Shown here: positions 46,666-54,497 of the stretch, one piece after another
Layout: each line of letters begins with the position of its first letter
Numbering within the stretch: position 1 is the first letter of the stretch
Origin: Planctomycetota bacterium
GTDB taxonomy: Bacteria; Planctomycetota; UBA8742; UBA2392
Direction: 5' to 3'
DNA length: 64,000 nt
Assembly: GCA_020845475.1 (NCBI GenBank)
Contig: JADLFN010000015.1
Span: 35,431-99,430 of the forward strand
Notes under the pieces: generated by a model
The model's database searches: none
What the model was told of the DNA's origin: nothing
What the model saw: only the letters and a program-made list of their open reading frames with translations
Program-made: the position numbers and the translations under genes

Positions 46666-47121
46666 TCAATGGGCGTCGGGGGCCATCATGTCGTCATGGC
46701 CATCACCATCAGCGCCAACCTTGTGTCGGCGCCCGGATTCAGACTTGGCCGCCTCGTGCTGGTAGGCTTCCACGATTTTCTGGTGCACGTACTCGCGCAC
46801 CTCGGCGCAGATCGGGTGCACTAGGTCAAAGTGCAGCTTGGCGCGCCCGCGCGCGTCTGTTTCTGCGCGGTTCTGTTTGAGCTTGGTGCCGCAGTCGTTG
46901 CAGAACTTCGCGCGCAGGTGATTCTTGCTGCCGCATCGGTCGCACTTGTCCGTGATCTTGCGCGAAGGCATGGCCACAAACGGCGCGGCTTCTCCCTGAA
47001 TGATCTTCAGGTCTTTGATGACCACGGCGTTGTTGAGAGTGACGCTGCAATAGGCCAGCAGCTTCTCATCCGGATCGCTAGCCAGCTTGATCCGGACCTC
47101 CGACACTTCGATGCCCCGCAT
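46666..47121 (-). CDS. spoVG: SpoVG-type regulator with an inserted zinc ribbon
   Basis: 151 residues from the ATG at 47119-47121, overlapping the ispE 3' end by 44 bp (an in-frame start at 47139 is possible). Residues 1-55 match SpoVG (VSVTLNNAVVIKDLKIIQG-like, FVAMPSRK) and residues about 96-120 match its second half (LHFDLVHPICAEVREYVHQKI). Between them lies CDRCGSKNHLRAKFCNDCG (Cys 60, 63, 74, 77), a zinc ribbon absent from the 97-residue firmicute protein. SpoVG binds nucleic acid and affects division and sporulation genes in firmicutes. The ispE-spoVG neighbourhood is also known there. Confidence 0.85.
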   Translation of the reverse strand: MRGIEVSEVRIKLASDPDEKLLAYCSVTLNNAVVIKDLKIIQGEAAPFVAMPSRKITDKCDRCGSKNHLRAKFCNDCGTKLKQNRAETDARGRAKLHFDLVHPICAEVREYVHQKIVEAYQHEAAKSESGRRHKVGADGDGHDDMMAPDAH

Positions 47122-47992
47122 CCGATGACTCCGATGCACCCACCGTCACAGTGGTCACAGCAAAGGCACGGCCTAAGCCGCGCCGCTCAAACAACCGCGC
47201 CAAATCAAGGGCGGCTGACCTGTTCATCATTACGAAGGCAATAGCTGAACCCGAACCACTTACAAAGCGACAAGTCACACTGCGTTCGTGTTCAGTTTTG
47301 CCCCACACCTCACGCAAACCCGGCGAAACTCTCAATGCTGCTTCCTCCAGCCTGTTGAAGACCACCTTCGGAACTGAGAGCGCATTGAGCAAGCCTGATT
47401 CATGAAAAAAGTAACAATCTTTGGGTGTGTAGGTCAAGTGACGGCTAAGGTCTCGATAAACATCGGGCGTGGGCAGCACGACATCTGGATACAGGACAAC
47501 GATATCGATTTTTGTAATCGGTGGCTTGTGTTCAATGATTTCGCCGCGCCCGGTGCAAAGCGCGATGCCGCCGCGAACAAAGAACGCGCAGTCAGAGCCG
47601 ACCTGCGAAACCAGCCCCTCAAGTCGCGCGTCGGGCAAGTTCAGGTTCCAGAGTTTGTTGAGACCAACCACCGCGCAAGCCGCGTCAGAACTGCCGCCGC
47701 CCAGGCCGGCACCGTGGGGAATGTGCTTTTCCAGGTGAATCTTTGCGCCGCGGGCCGGCGCGTGGGCTTTGCGCAGGATTTCGGCGGCTCGATAAACGAG
47801 GTTTTTCTCCGGCGGGCCGAGGTCGATGTTGCAGGTCAGGGAGATGCCGGGCGTTGAGGCTTCTTCAAAGTCGAGGCGATCAAACAGGCTGATCGCCTGC
47901 ATGACGGTCACGAGTTCGTGGTAGCCGTCAGGGCGTTTGCCGGTGACTTCAAGGAACCAGTTGATCTTGGCGGGAGCGTAGAGAGTTAGCAT
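47078..47992 (-). CDS. ispE: 4-diphosphocytidyl-2-C-methyl-D-erythritol kinase
   Basis: 304 residues from the ATG at 47990-47992 (the frame is open to 48109, but that part is repeat array). GHMP-kinase landmarks are present: APAKINWFLEVTGKRPDGYHE near the start and the ATP loop PHGAGLGGGSSDAA at about 90-103, and SGSGSAIAF near the end (usual GSGST-type motif 3). It phosphorylates the 2-hydroxyl of CDP-ME in the MEP isoprenoid pathway. The spoVG gene overlaps its 3' end by 44 bp, suggesting co-transcription. Confidence 0.95.
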   Translation of the reverse strand: MLTLYAPAKINWFLEVTGKRPDGYHELVTVMQAISLFDRLDFEEASTPGISLTCNIDLGPPEKNLVYRAAEILRKAHAPARGAKIHLEKHIPHGAGLGGGSSDAACAVVGLNKLWNLNLPDARLEGLVSQVGSDCAFFVRGGIALCTGRGEIIEHKPPITKIDIVVLYPDVVLPTPDVYRDLSRHLTYTPKDCYFFHESGLLNALSVPKVVFNRLEEAALRVSPGLREVWGKTEHERSVTCRFVSGSGSAIAFVMMNRSAALDLARLFERRGLGRAFAVTTVTVGASESSDAGHRSVGGPDQAG

Positions 47993-47994
47993 GC

Positions 47995-48114
47995 GATTGC
48001 CGATTGTCGATTGTCGATTGCCGATTGGAAACGGCAAAACCAGCGCGCCCCGGCGAAAGCCGGAGCGCGGGGGCATTTCAATCGAAAATCGGCAATCGTC
48101 AATCGACAATTGTC
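47995..48114. repeat. Inverted heptamer array (GATTGNC / AATCGNC)
   Basis: Left arm 47995-48029: GATTGCC, GATTGTC, GATTGTC, GATTGCC, GATTGGA. Right arm 48087-48114: AATCGGC, AATCGTC, AATCGAC, AATTGTC, inverted relative to the left arm. The right arm reaches the stop codon of the Hcp-like gene, and the left arm begins 2 bp before the ispE start. Confidence 0.88.
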
Positions 48115-48574
48115 AGGGTTTGGGGGGCACGATATCGACGGTGCTCTTGTCGTGGGTGTTGTGCACGTGCATGCGCAGTCGCTCATAGCTCAGCATCAGG
48201 CTTTCGACCAATGCAGGGTCCTGGCCCTGCGGGCTTCCGCCGGGAGACACCGCGCCGATGCGCGCCTTGAGCAGCTCATAGCGCAGCACGAATGTTTCGC
48301 GCTCGTCCTGCAACGAACGCAACTCGATGATCACGCTGTCCAGCACCTCGCCCGACATGCAGATCTTGAAAAGCACCGGCGTCAGCGCATCGGAGGCGCG
48401 CATCACGTTAATATCCTGAATCTGAACCTGGCGCGAGCCATCGGGCAGATTCTGGGCGTACACGCCATGATTGAAGCTCAGGATTTCAAACTCGTCCTTC
48501 ACGCTGTCGCCCTTGGGCACGTAGCGGTCAACACCGCAAAGGCGCATCACCCACTTTTTCACGTTGTTCGTCAT
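48113..48574 (-). CDS. Hcp-like (T6SS tube-type) protein
   Basis: 153 residues from the ATG at 48572-48574, chosen because AAGGAGAGAG lies just upstream. Features of the Hcp family are present: a short N-terminal helix, FEILSFNHG at about 25-33, a basic stretch, then SDALTPVLFKICMSGEVLDSVIIEL (about 60-85) and ending LMLSYERLRMHVH. Hcp forms the hexameric tube of type VI secretion or acts as an exported carrier; orphan copies occur. No other T6SS gene is near. Weak similarity; the family call is provisional. Confidence 0.55.
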   Translation of the reverse strand: MTNNVKKWVMRLCGVDRYVPKGDSVKDEFEILSFNHGVYAQNLPDGSRQVQIQDINVMRASDALTPVLFKICMSGEVLDSVIIELRSLQDERETFVLRYELLKARIGAVSPGGSPQGQDPALVESLMLSYERLRMHVHNTHDKSTVDIVPPKP

Positions 48575-48642
48575 GGCTCTCTCCTTCTCGCGTTCCAACC
48601 AGCAGACCCGCGGGGTCATTCCTGGGTTCGGAGATTTCGTGG

Positions 48643-49146
48643 CTAACGCTTCACGCGCCGCGCAATCTGGCGCTTGGCTTCGCGCTCTTTGATGCTGTGG
48701 CGCTTGTCGAACTGCTTCTTGCCCTTGCACAGGCCAAGCTCCACCTTTGCGTAGCCGTGCTTGAAGTACACGCTCAGCGGAATCAACGTCAAACCTTGTT
48801 CGCGGCCCAGCGTTTCACGCAGCTTCTCGATCTCGCGTTTGTGCATCAGCAGCGTGCGCTTGCGCTTGGGCTCGTGGGTGTTGAACGCTGAGGCCCAGGC
48901 GTACTCGGGGATTTGCAGGTTGAACAGGTAAATGGCGTTCTCTTCCTTGGGCACAAATGCGTAGGCATCGGAGATCACGCAGTGTTTGTCGCGCAGCGAT
49001 TTCACCTCGCTGCCCTTGAGCTTCATGCCCGCTTCATACTTGTCGAGCACGAAATAATCGTGAAATGCGCGGCGGTTGGTCGCGATGATCTCGCGGCCGG
49101 CCTCGGCCTTTTCTTCGGTTTTCGCCGCCTTTGCCATCGGCGACAT
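48643..49146 (-). CDS. smpB: SsrA-binding protein
   Basis: About 167 residues from ATG at 49144-49146, or 164 from ATG at 49135-49137; neither has a strong ribosome site, and the frame is open far upstream as an accidental extension. The sequence follows SmpB closely: ATNRRAFHDYFVLDKYEAGMKLKGSEVKSLR, then FNLQIPEYA and HKREIEKL, ending in the basic tail KRQIARRVKR that contacts the ribosome. SmpB delivers tmRNA to stalled ribosomes. The ssrA gene was not seen in the window. Confidence 0.94.
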   Translation of the reverse strand: MSPMAKAAKTEEKAEAGREIIATNRRAFHDYFVLDKYEAGMKLKGSEVKSLRDKHCVISDAYAFVPKEENAIYLFNLQIPEYAWASAFNTHEPKRKRTLLMHKREIEKLRETLGREQGLTLIPLSVYFKHGYAKVELGLCKGKKQFDKRHSIKEREAKRQIARRVKR

Positions 49147-49219
49147 TGTGTGAAGCCCGCGCAACTGCGCAAGGCAACGGCAGTTGCCACGGAGGACACG
49201 GCCAACTGCAACGGCGCAA

Positions 49220-49316
49220 GGATGGACAGGATGTTCAGGTTTCTCAATCCTCAAAGCCGTCGCCGTCGCTGAGGACGTTGCAGTTGCCTTTGAATCCTGA
49301 CCATCCTGATACATCC
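49220..49316. repeat. Inverted repeat with 7-8 nt units between smpB and panB
   Basis: Arm 49220-49239 (GGATGGACAGGATGTTCAGG) is complementary to 49296-49316 with few mismatches. Two AATCGNC units (49376-49389) then sit 3 bp before the panB start. Confidence 0.65.
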
Positions 49317-49392
49317 CTGCGCTGTTTCCGTTCTTCGCGTCCTTTGCGCCTTGACGTTGCTTTTGCCTCTCCACCAATCGACAATCGCCGTC

Positions 49393-50175
49393 ATGCCCAA
49401 ACGCACCACGATTCGCGATCTGCAAAAGGCCGCCGAGAGCCGCAAGCTCACCATGGTCACCGCCTACGACGCATTTTCCGCCCGCCTTGTTGACGAAGCC
49501 GGCATTGACATGGCGCTTGTCGGCGACAGCCTTGGCACCACCGTGCAGGGCCGCGCCAATACGCTGGGCGTTTCGCTTGAACACACGCTCTATCACACCG
49601 AAATCGTCGCGCGCTGCGCCGAGCGCGCATTTGTCATCGCTGACATGCCCTTTGGCAGCTATCAGTGCGGCGAAAACGCGGCTGTGGCCAACTGTATCGC
49701 GGCGATCAAGGCCGGCGCGCAGGGCGTGAAGCTGGAGGGCGGCGCGCGCGTTTCGAAGCTGGTTCATCGCCTCACGCAGGCGGGCGTGCCGGTGATGGGG
49801 CACATCGGCTTCACGCCGCAGAGCATCAACGCGACTTCCGGGCCGCGCCTTAACAAGGAAGAAGAAACACTGGTGGCGGATGCGAAGCTGCTGGCGGAAA
49901 GCGGCGCGTTCTCGCTCGTGCTGGAGATGGTGCCGACGGAGATTTCGCGGCGCATCACGGAAACCTGCGGTGTGCCGACGATCGGCATCGGTGCGGGCCC
50001 CCATTGCTCAGGCCAGGTGCTGGTGTTCTTTGACATGCTGGGTTACTCGCCCGAGTTCACGCCCAGGTTCCTCAAGCGCTACATGAACTTCAAGGAGCAG
50101 GCGCTGGGCGCGCTCAAGAAATACAAGAGTGAAGTGGAGGGCGGCAAATACCCCGGCCCGGAGCACAGCTATTAA
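49393..50175 (+). CDS. panB: 3-methyl-2-oxobutanoate hydroxymethyltransferase
   Basis: 260 residues. The start ATG at 49393 lies just after two AATCGNC heptamers. The first domain has TAYDAFSARLVDEAGIDMALVGDSLG (20-45), with VGDSLG a hallmark, then MPFGSYQCG and a conserved VKLEGG. It makes ketopantoate from alpha-ketoisovalerate and methylene-tetrahydrofolate in pantothenate synthesis. Neighbours do not include panC or panD. Its stop codon shares bases with the stop of the opposite lipoprotein gene (TTAA at 50172-50175). Confidence 0.97.
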   Translation: MPKRTTIRDLQKAAESRKLTMVTAYDAFSARLVDEAGIDMALVGDSLGTTVQGRANTLGVSLEHTLYHTEIVARCAERAFVIADMPFGSYQCGENAAVANCIAAIKAGAQGVKLEGGARVSKLVHRLTQAGVPVMGHIGFTPQSINATSGPRLNKEEETLVADAKLLAESGAFSLVLEMVPTEISRRITETCGVPTIGIGAGPHCSGQVLVFFDMLGYSPEFTPRFLKRYMNFKEQALGALKKYKSEVEGGKYPGPEHSY

Positions 50176-50420
50176 CGGCCGCGAGTGTATTTGTCGAAAG
50201 TCTTGTCGCTCAAGTCGTTGAGCGTGGACATGGAGTACTTGCGGCTCGTTTCATCGAGCGCGCTGTCTGTTACGCGATCGAGTTCGGACACCGTAAGGCG
50301 CTCTGTGGCTGGCTCCACGGTGTCCTGAGACGCGCGATCGAGACCGCTCATGTCCATGGTGTAACGCCCGGCGCAACCGGAGAGCGACAAGAGGCCAAGC
50401 AATGCCAGTGCGCGTTTCAT
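50172..50420 (-). CDS. Small lipoprotein, unknown function
   Basis: 82 residues from the ATG at 50418-50420. A signal peptide with lipobox LSGC (Cys about 16) is followed by a mostly polar tail. The tail has a three-fold motif resembling a repeat: VSELDRVTDSALDETSRKY, STLNDLSDKTFDKY, i.e. short helical segments with D/S-x-L. No known family. The stop overlaps that of panB on the other strand. Confidence 0.7.
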   Translation of the reverse strand: MKRALALLGLLSLSGCAGRYTMDMSGLDRASQDTVEPATERLTVSELDRVTDSALDETSRKYSMSTLNDLSDKTFDKYTRGR

Positions 50421-50448
50421 GGTTTCAGTGTAACGATTGAACAGGCTG

Positions 50449-50500
50449 TCGGTTGTCGGAATTCCGTCGTCGGCAAAAATCTGACTACCGACAACCGAAG
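50449..50500. repeat. Short inverted array with TGTCGG units
   Basis: Arm with GTCGG repeats (CTGTCGG, TTGTCGG, ..., GTCGTCGGC) and its complement ACCGACAACCGAAG. It fills the gap before the kbl gene. Confidence 0.55.
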
Positions 50501-50506
50501 ACCCGC

Positions 50507-51724
50507 CTAAATCAACCCCAGCTCCTTGCCGCATTTCTTGAACACCTCGAGCGCCTCTTGCAGGTCTTCGCGCGAGTGGGCTGCCGATACAATCGTGCGC
50601 ACGCGGCTCTTTTCTTCGGCCACCATGGGGAAGTAGATGCCCTGCGCGAACACGCCATTATTGAACAGGATCTCGCTGAACTTCGCGGCCTTGGCGCCCT
50701 GGCCCACGATCACCGGCGTGATTGGGCTCGTTGAGCCGCCGGTATTGAAGCCAAGCGCTTTGAGCCCTTCCTTGAAGAACTTGGTGTTGTCCCAGAGCCT
50801 CTGCAAGTGCTGGGGCTCGGTTTCCATCACGTCGATGCAGGCGATGACCGCGGCCACCACCGGCGGCGGCGCGCTGCACGAGAACAAGAAGGGCCGCGCC
50901 TTGGCGATGAGATATTCCTTCACGACCTTGGGACCCGCGAAGTAGCCGCCGACGACGGGGATCGCCTTGCTCAGCGTGCCCACGGTCAGTGACCATTTGT
51001 CGTGCACGCCCTGCTCATCGACCGTGCCGCGCCCCTGCTTGCCAAGCACGCCCGTGGCGTGGGCGTCATCGACCATGGTAATCGCGTCGTATTCGGCGCA
51101 GGCCTTGGCGGTTTCAACCAGGTCGGCCACGTCGCCGTCCATGGAGAACACGCCGTCGGTCACGACGAGAATCTTGCCTTTGACGTTCTTGGGGCCGCGC
51201 GCTTCCTTGAGCAACTCACGCAGGTGGCCGTAGTCCTTGTGGCGATAGACGGCGCGCGTGGCTTTGCTCAGGCGGCAGCCATCGATGATGCTGGCGTGGT
51301 TCAACTCATCCGAGATGATGTGATCGCCCTCGACCGCGAGCGTGGAGACCACGCCCACGTTGGCGGTGAAGCCGCTCTGGAAGAGCAAAGCGCTCTCGGT
51401 CTTCTTGAATTTGGCCAGGCGCTCTTCGCACTCGTTGTGCAGATCCATCGTGCCCGAAATCGGGCGCACGGCGCCGCTGCCCACGCCGTATTTGTCGATG
51501 GCCTTTTTCGCAGCTTCAACGACTTTGGGGTGCGTGCTCAGCCCGAGGTAGCTGTTGTTGGAGAGCTGGATGACTTTCTTGCCGTTGACCACCGTGCGCG
51601 CGCCGGCAGGGCCGGAGTGCACCTTGGGCAATTGGAACAGCGAGCGTGATTTCAGCGCTTCGATTTCAGCGGCGCACCAGGAGGTAAGGTTGTCGGCTTT
51701 GGCGGCGGTGGTCATGGGGCTCAT
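50507..51724 (-). CDS. kbl: 2-amino-3-oxobutyrate CoA ligase (glycine C-acetyltransferase) type PLP enzyme
   Basis: 405 residues from ATG at 51722-51724 (or 51715); weak ribosome sites at both. It belongs to the alpha-oxoamine synthase group: LSNNSYLGLSTHP, SGTMDLHNECEERLAKF, DDAHATGVLG, and the PLP lysine in GTLSKAIPVVGG. Kbl cleaves 2-amino-3-oxobutyrate to glycine and acetyl-CoA in threonine breakdown; the close relatives BioF and serine palmitoyltransferase differ in substrate. The partner tdh is not nearby, so Kbl is likely but not certain. Confidence 0.85.
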   Translation of the reverse strand: MSPMTTAAKADNLTSWCAAEIEALKSRSLFQLPKVHSGPAGARTVVNGKKVIQLSNNSYLGLSTHPKVVEAAKKAIDKYGVGSGAVRPISGTMDLHNECEERLAKFKKTESALLFQSGFTANVGVVSTLAVEGDHIISDELNHASIIDGCRLSKATRAVYRHKDYGHLRELLKEARGPKNVKGKILVVTDGVFSMDGDVADLVETAKACAEYDAITMVDDAHATGVLGKQGRGTVDEQGVHDKWSLTVGTLSKAIPVVGGYFAGPKVVKEYLIAKARPFLFSCSAPPPVVAAVIACIDVMETEPQHLQRLWDNTKFFKEGLKALGFNTGGSTSPITPVIVGQGAKAAKFSEILFNNGVFAQGIYFPMVAEEKSRVRTIVSAAHSREDLQEALEVFKKCGKELGLI

Positions 51725-51790
51725 TTATGCCTGACGGCGGGCTGGCGTCAACTGATCAGCCATCCGGCGACTAATGAAGAGCCGCAAGGG

Positions 51791-51888
51791 CAATGACCAG
51801 TAACCAATGTTCAATGAACAATTCCCAATGCAAAACCGTGCAAACCGGCATGGGTCATTGAGCATTGGACATTGGTTATTGGTCATTC
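51791..51888. repeat. Inverted heptamer array (CAATGNN type)
   Basis: Left arm has six units CAATGAC, CAGTAAC, CAATGTT, CAATGAA, CAATTCC, CAATGCA (51791-51832); right arm has five units GTCATTG, AGCATTG, GACATTG, GTTATTG, GTCATTC (51854-51888), inverted to the left arm. It lies in a 304-bp gap that also holds the promoter of the small lipoprotein at 52029. Confidence 0.9.
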
Positions 51889-52028
51889 AGCTTGAGCGTG
51901 CCCGGGTGTCTCTCAATGCCCAATTCGCCCTTGACGTCATTTTGGCTTGGGCTATGCTTGGGCTTCCCTCTGAAGAACCCCTATGTGCGCCTTGGCGATG
52001 CCTCGGCCCATACCGTTGTGGGGAACCC

Positions 52029-52241
52029 ATGCGCAAGCTGTTGCTCTTAGTCATTGTTGCCATTGCGACGTCCTTCTCCACGGGCTGCTTCTCGTTCGTG
52101 GACTGGGAACACAACCTCAACCACCTCAAGGCGTGGAACGAGGATCTCGATCGCATGCACCGCACCTTTGACCGCTACATCTTCAACTACGACTACGAAG
52201 ATCCAAGCCGCGACATCGAGTACGAGTCGCCCAACACGTAG
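52029..52241 (+). CDS. Small lipoprotein, unknown function
   Basis: 70 residues. Signal peptide and lipobox STGC (Cys about 20), then a hydrophilic, aromatic-rich tail with several Asp/Asn-Tyr pairs (FNYDYEDPSRDIEYESP). No family recognised. A larger plus-strand frame opens at 51807, but its extra part is repeat and has no ribosome site. The hairpin at 52261-52280 (GCGACGCC/GGCGTCGC) follows 19 bp after the stop and is a likely terminator. Confidence 0.7.
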   Translation: MRKLLLLVIVAIATSFSTGCFSFVDWEHNLNHLKAWNEDLDRMHRTFDRYIFNYDYEDPSRDIEYESPNT

Positions 52242-52260
52242 TCCGTGTGCCTTTCCGCTC

Positions 52261-52280
52261 GCGACGCCCACCGGCGTCGC
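52261..52280 (+). terminator. Hairpin after the small lipoprotein
   Basis: GCGACGCC, CACC, GGCGTCGC, exact complement, 19 bp after the stop; no T-run, so termination is not certain. Confidence 0.5.
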
Positions 52281-52293
52281 GTTAGCGATTTGT

Positions 52294-52321
52294 GTAGGGG
52301 CGGCCGCAAGGTCGCCCCTAC
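52294..52321. repeat. 28-bp palindrome (GGGGCGAC family) before dut
   Basis: GTAGGGGCGGCC, GCAA loop, GGTCGCCCCTAC, one mismatch; 9 bp before the dut start codon. Confidence 0.75.
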
Positions 52322-52330
52322 AATGCTTCC

Positions 52331-52789
52331 ATGAACGTTGCCATCAAACGCCTTGCTTCCTCGGACGGGCTGCCGCTTCCGTCCTATACAACCGATCTTG
52401 CGGCCGGCGCGGACGTCTGCTCGTGCGAGGAACTCACGCTCAAGCCCGGTGAATGGCGCGCTGTCGCCACGGGCCTATGCGTTGAGATCGCCCCGGGCTT
52501 TGAAATGCAGGTGCGCCCGCGTTCGGGCCTGGCCGCCAAGCATGGCATCACCGTGCTCAACGCGCCGGGCACGATTGACGCCGACTATCGCGGCGAGCTC
52601 AAGATCCTGCTCATCAACCACGGGCGCGAGCCCTTTGCCATCCAGCGCGGCATGCGCATCGCGCAATTGGTAATCGCACAGGTTACGCGTGCGATTTACC
52701 TTGAAGTCGCCGAACTCAGCGACACCCGGCGCGGCCAGGGCGGCTTTGGCTCAACAGGTACCGGCACAGTCCCCACGGTAAATCCGTGA
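52331..52789 (+). CDS. dut: dUTPase
   Basis: 152 residues. All five trimeric dUTPase motifs are in order: [10 protein letters not shown] near 22-31, [11 protein letters not shown] (63-73), [10 protein letters not shown] (79-88), RIAQLVI, and the C-terminal [12 protein letters not shown]. It hydrolyses dUTP to dUMP and pyrophosphate. The last 8 codons ([10 protein letters not shown]) follow the C-terminal P-loop-like motif and include ACAGTCCCC, part of the palindromic coding element's core, so the tail may be repeat-derived. Its start is 9 bp after a palindrome. Confidence 0.95.
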   Translation: MNVAIKRLASSDGLPLPSYTTDLAAGADVCSCEELTLKPGEWRAVATGLCVEIAPGFEMQVRPRSGLAAKHGITVLNAPGTIDADYRGELKILLINHGREPFAIQRGMRIAQLVIAQVTRAIYLEVAELSDTRRGQGGFGSTGTGTVPTVNP

Positions 52790-52799
52790 CGGACGGTCC

Positions 52800-53825
52800 T
52801 TACGCGCCGACTTCGCGCAGTAGCCGCGCGGCTTCTTCGGCGTTGATCTTGCGCGCGCTTTCGAGCTTGGCGATTTCGTCCTGCACGCGCGTCAGGTGCG
52901 CGCCGGCATCGAGGCGATCGCCGTTGACGAGCTTGCGCGCGCCTTCGCCCAGAACGTCGCACACCGCGACGCGGCCCTTGGGCAATGTGCTTGCCAGGCG
53001 CTGCACGATCACGCCGCGCAGGTTTTGAGCAAGCTGGCGTTTCACCTGGGCCTGCATGCCTTCGGGCGCGGCGTTCACGAGGCGCTCAATGGCTTCGCGC
53101 GCGTCATTGGCGTGCATCTGGATCAGCACCAGATGGCCGGTTTCGGCGGCGTTGAGCACGCCCGCGAGCGTGTCAAAGTCGGCCACTTCACCGACCATGA
53201 TCGCGTCAAGGTCCTGGTGCATGGCGGCATCAATGGCCGATGCGGCCGTGGGGCAATCGCGCCCGACCTCGCGCTGCTGGATCATGCTCCTGGCCGGCTT
53301 GAGCAAAAAGTGGCGCGGCTTCTCCACGGTGCAGATGTGCATGGCGCGGTTTTCATTGAGCCATTGCACCAGCATGTAGAGCGTCGTGGTTTTGCCGCTG
53401 GCGTGGGGGCCCGCCATGATGATCAGGCCGTTAGGCGCGCTGAGCAGGCGCGTCACGGTTGGCGGCACGTTGGTTTCCTCGAACGTGGGAATCTTGCCGC
53501 CGCGGAACTTGAGCGTGACGCTGACATTGCCGCCCGTGCGCGCGAACACCAGTTCGGCGTAGCGATTCTCGTCGATCGGGCGCAGCGTCGAAATGTAGCC
53601 CTGGTTCATGTAATCGATCTCGCGCTCGGCGCAGCACACGCCAACCCAGCGCGTTTGTGAACGGTCGAGCACGACGTCCTCGACGACTTTGAGCTCGCCT
53701 CCCACGCGGCACGTGGGCTTGTGCCCGGGAATCAGGAACAGGTCAAAGGCGCCCATTTCCAGCGCGCGATTGATCCATTCATCCAGCTTCATCCAGGCCA
53801 GGGTGTGATCGGGGTGTTCGCTCAT
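52800..53825 (-). CDS. PilT-like retraction/secretion ATPase
   Basis: 341 residues from ATG at 53823-53825 with GGAGAG upstream; an in-frame start at 53840 would add 5 residues and overlap the sigma-factor gene. The N-terminal domain is followed by Walker A GPHASGKTTT (about 139-147), the Asp box EKPRHFLL, and a Walker B-type VGEV. The characteristic AETGHLV and QMHANDA (PilT has TLHT) are present. PilT hexamers power retraction of type IV pili. No pil or gsp genes are nearby, so it may be a solitary member, and the variant Walker A (H for T) is unusual. The ECF sigma gene ends 2 bp before its start. Confidence 0.82.
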   Translation of the reverse strand: MSEHPDHTLAWMKLDEWINRALEMGAFDLFLIPGHKPTCRVGGELKVVEDVVLDRSQTRWVGVCCAEREIDYMNQGYISTLRPIDENRYAELVFARTGGNVSVTLKFRGGKIPTFEETNVPPTVTRLLSAPNGLIIMAGPHASGKTTTLYMLVQWLNENRAMHICTVEKPRHFLLKPARSMIQQREVGRDCPTAASAIDAAMHQDLDAIMVGEVADFDTLAGVLNAAETGHLVLIQMHANDAREAIERLVNAAPEGMQAQVKRQLAQNLRGVIVQRLASTLPKGRVAVCDVLGEGARKLVNGDRLDAGAHLTRVQDEIAKLESARKINAEEAARLLREVGA

Positions 53826-53827
53826 GG

Positions 53828-54376
53828 CTACTCTCTCCACAGGTCGTCGGCCGCAAGGCCGCTCAGTTTGATTCTCAGGTTCTCGCGCGCTTCAAAGAGG
53901 CGCCGCTTTACGGTTCCGAGCGGCAAGCCCAGTTCTCGCGCGATTTCTTCCAGCTTCTGGCCCGCGAGGTAATGGCGCTCGATCACCTGTTTCTGGCCCT
54001 CGCGCAATTCGCCCACGGCCCCGCGCACGGCCGCACGCAATTCGGCGCTGGCCAATTCGCGTTCAGGCGGTTCTTCGCGGCCGGCGTCGAATCCGTCATC
54101 GAGCGAACTCAACTTGCGCCGCAGTTGCCTGAGGCAACAGGTGCGCACCAGCGCCTGCAACCAGCCCGCGAAGGCTTCAATCTCGCGCAACTGCGCAAGC
54201 CGCGCGAAGGCCAGCACAAAGGCATCGGACACGGCATCCTCTGCGGCGTGCTCGCCCTGAGTCTGCTGCCTCGCCCAGCTCAGCGCGGTCGCTTGAAACG
54301 CGGCTACGACATAGCTGAAGGCCTGGATGTCGCCCTCGCGCGCTAGCCGCACCTGTTGTGCGAGTTCGGCGTCCAT
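53828..54376 (-). CDS. ECF-type RNA polymerase sigma factor
   Basis: 182 residues. Region 2 is in 5-75 (ALSWARQQTQGEHAAEDAVSDAF, with DAVSDAFVLAF) and region 4 near 130-165 (RHYLAGQKLEEIARELGLPLGTVKRRL), a two-domain ECF layout. There is no obvious anti-sigma gene; the PilT-like ATPase gene starts 2 bp after its stop and is probably co-transcribed, which is unusual for an ECF operon. The region upstream holds a heptamer array. The sigma target promoters are not known. Confidence 0.88.
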   Translation of the reverse strand: MDAELAQQVRLAREGDIQAFSYVVAAFQATALSWARQQTQGEHAAEDAVSDAFVLAFARLAQLREIEAFAGWLQALVRTCCLRQLRRKLSSLDDGFDAGREEPPERELASAELRAAVRGAVGELREGQKQVIERHYLAGQKLEEIARELGLPLGTVKRRLFEARENLRIKLSGLAADDLWRE

Positions 54377-54418
54377 GCAATCAGAGCCTTGAGCGGTCCA
54401 GAAGGTTCGGGGAAATAG

Positions 54419-54497
54419 AGGTATCAGGTATCGGGTAACAGGTATCAGCCATGCAAGGCTGTTGTTTCCTGAAACCTGATACCTGATACCCGATACC
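54419..54497. repeat. Inverted heptamer array (AGGTATC type), upstream of the ECF gene
   Basis: Left arm AGGTATC, AGGTATC, GGGTAAC, AGGTATC (54419-54446); right arm TGAAACC, TGATACC, TGATACC, CGATACC (54470-54497). The same unit forms the array at 55237-55307, so bpt lies between two arrays of one type. Confidence 0.9.

Noticed and set aside
49147..50004. N-terminal extension of the smpB frame to 50004
   Set aside because: It runs antisense through panB and has none of the SmpB features, so the start was placed at 49146 or 49137.
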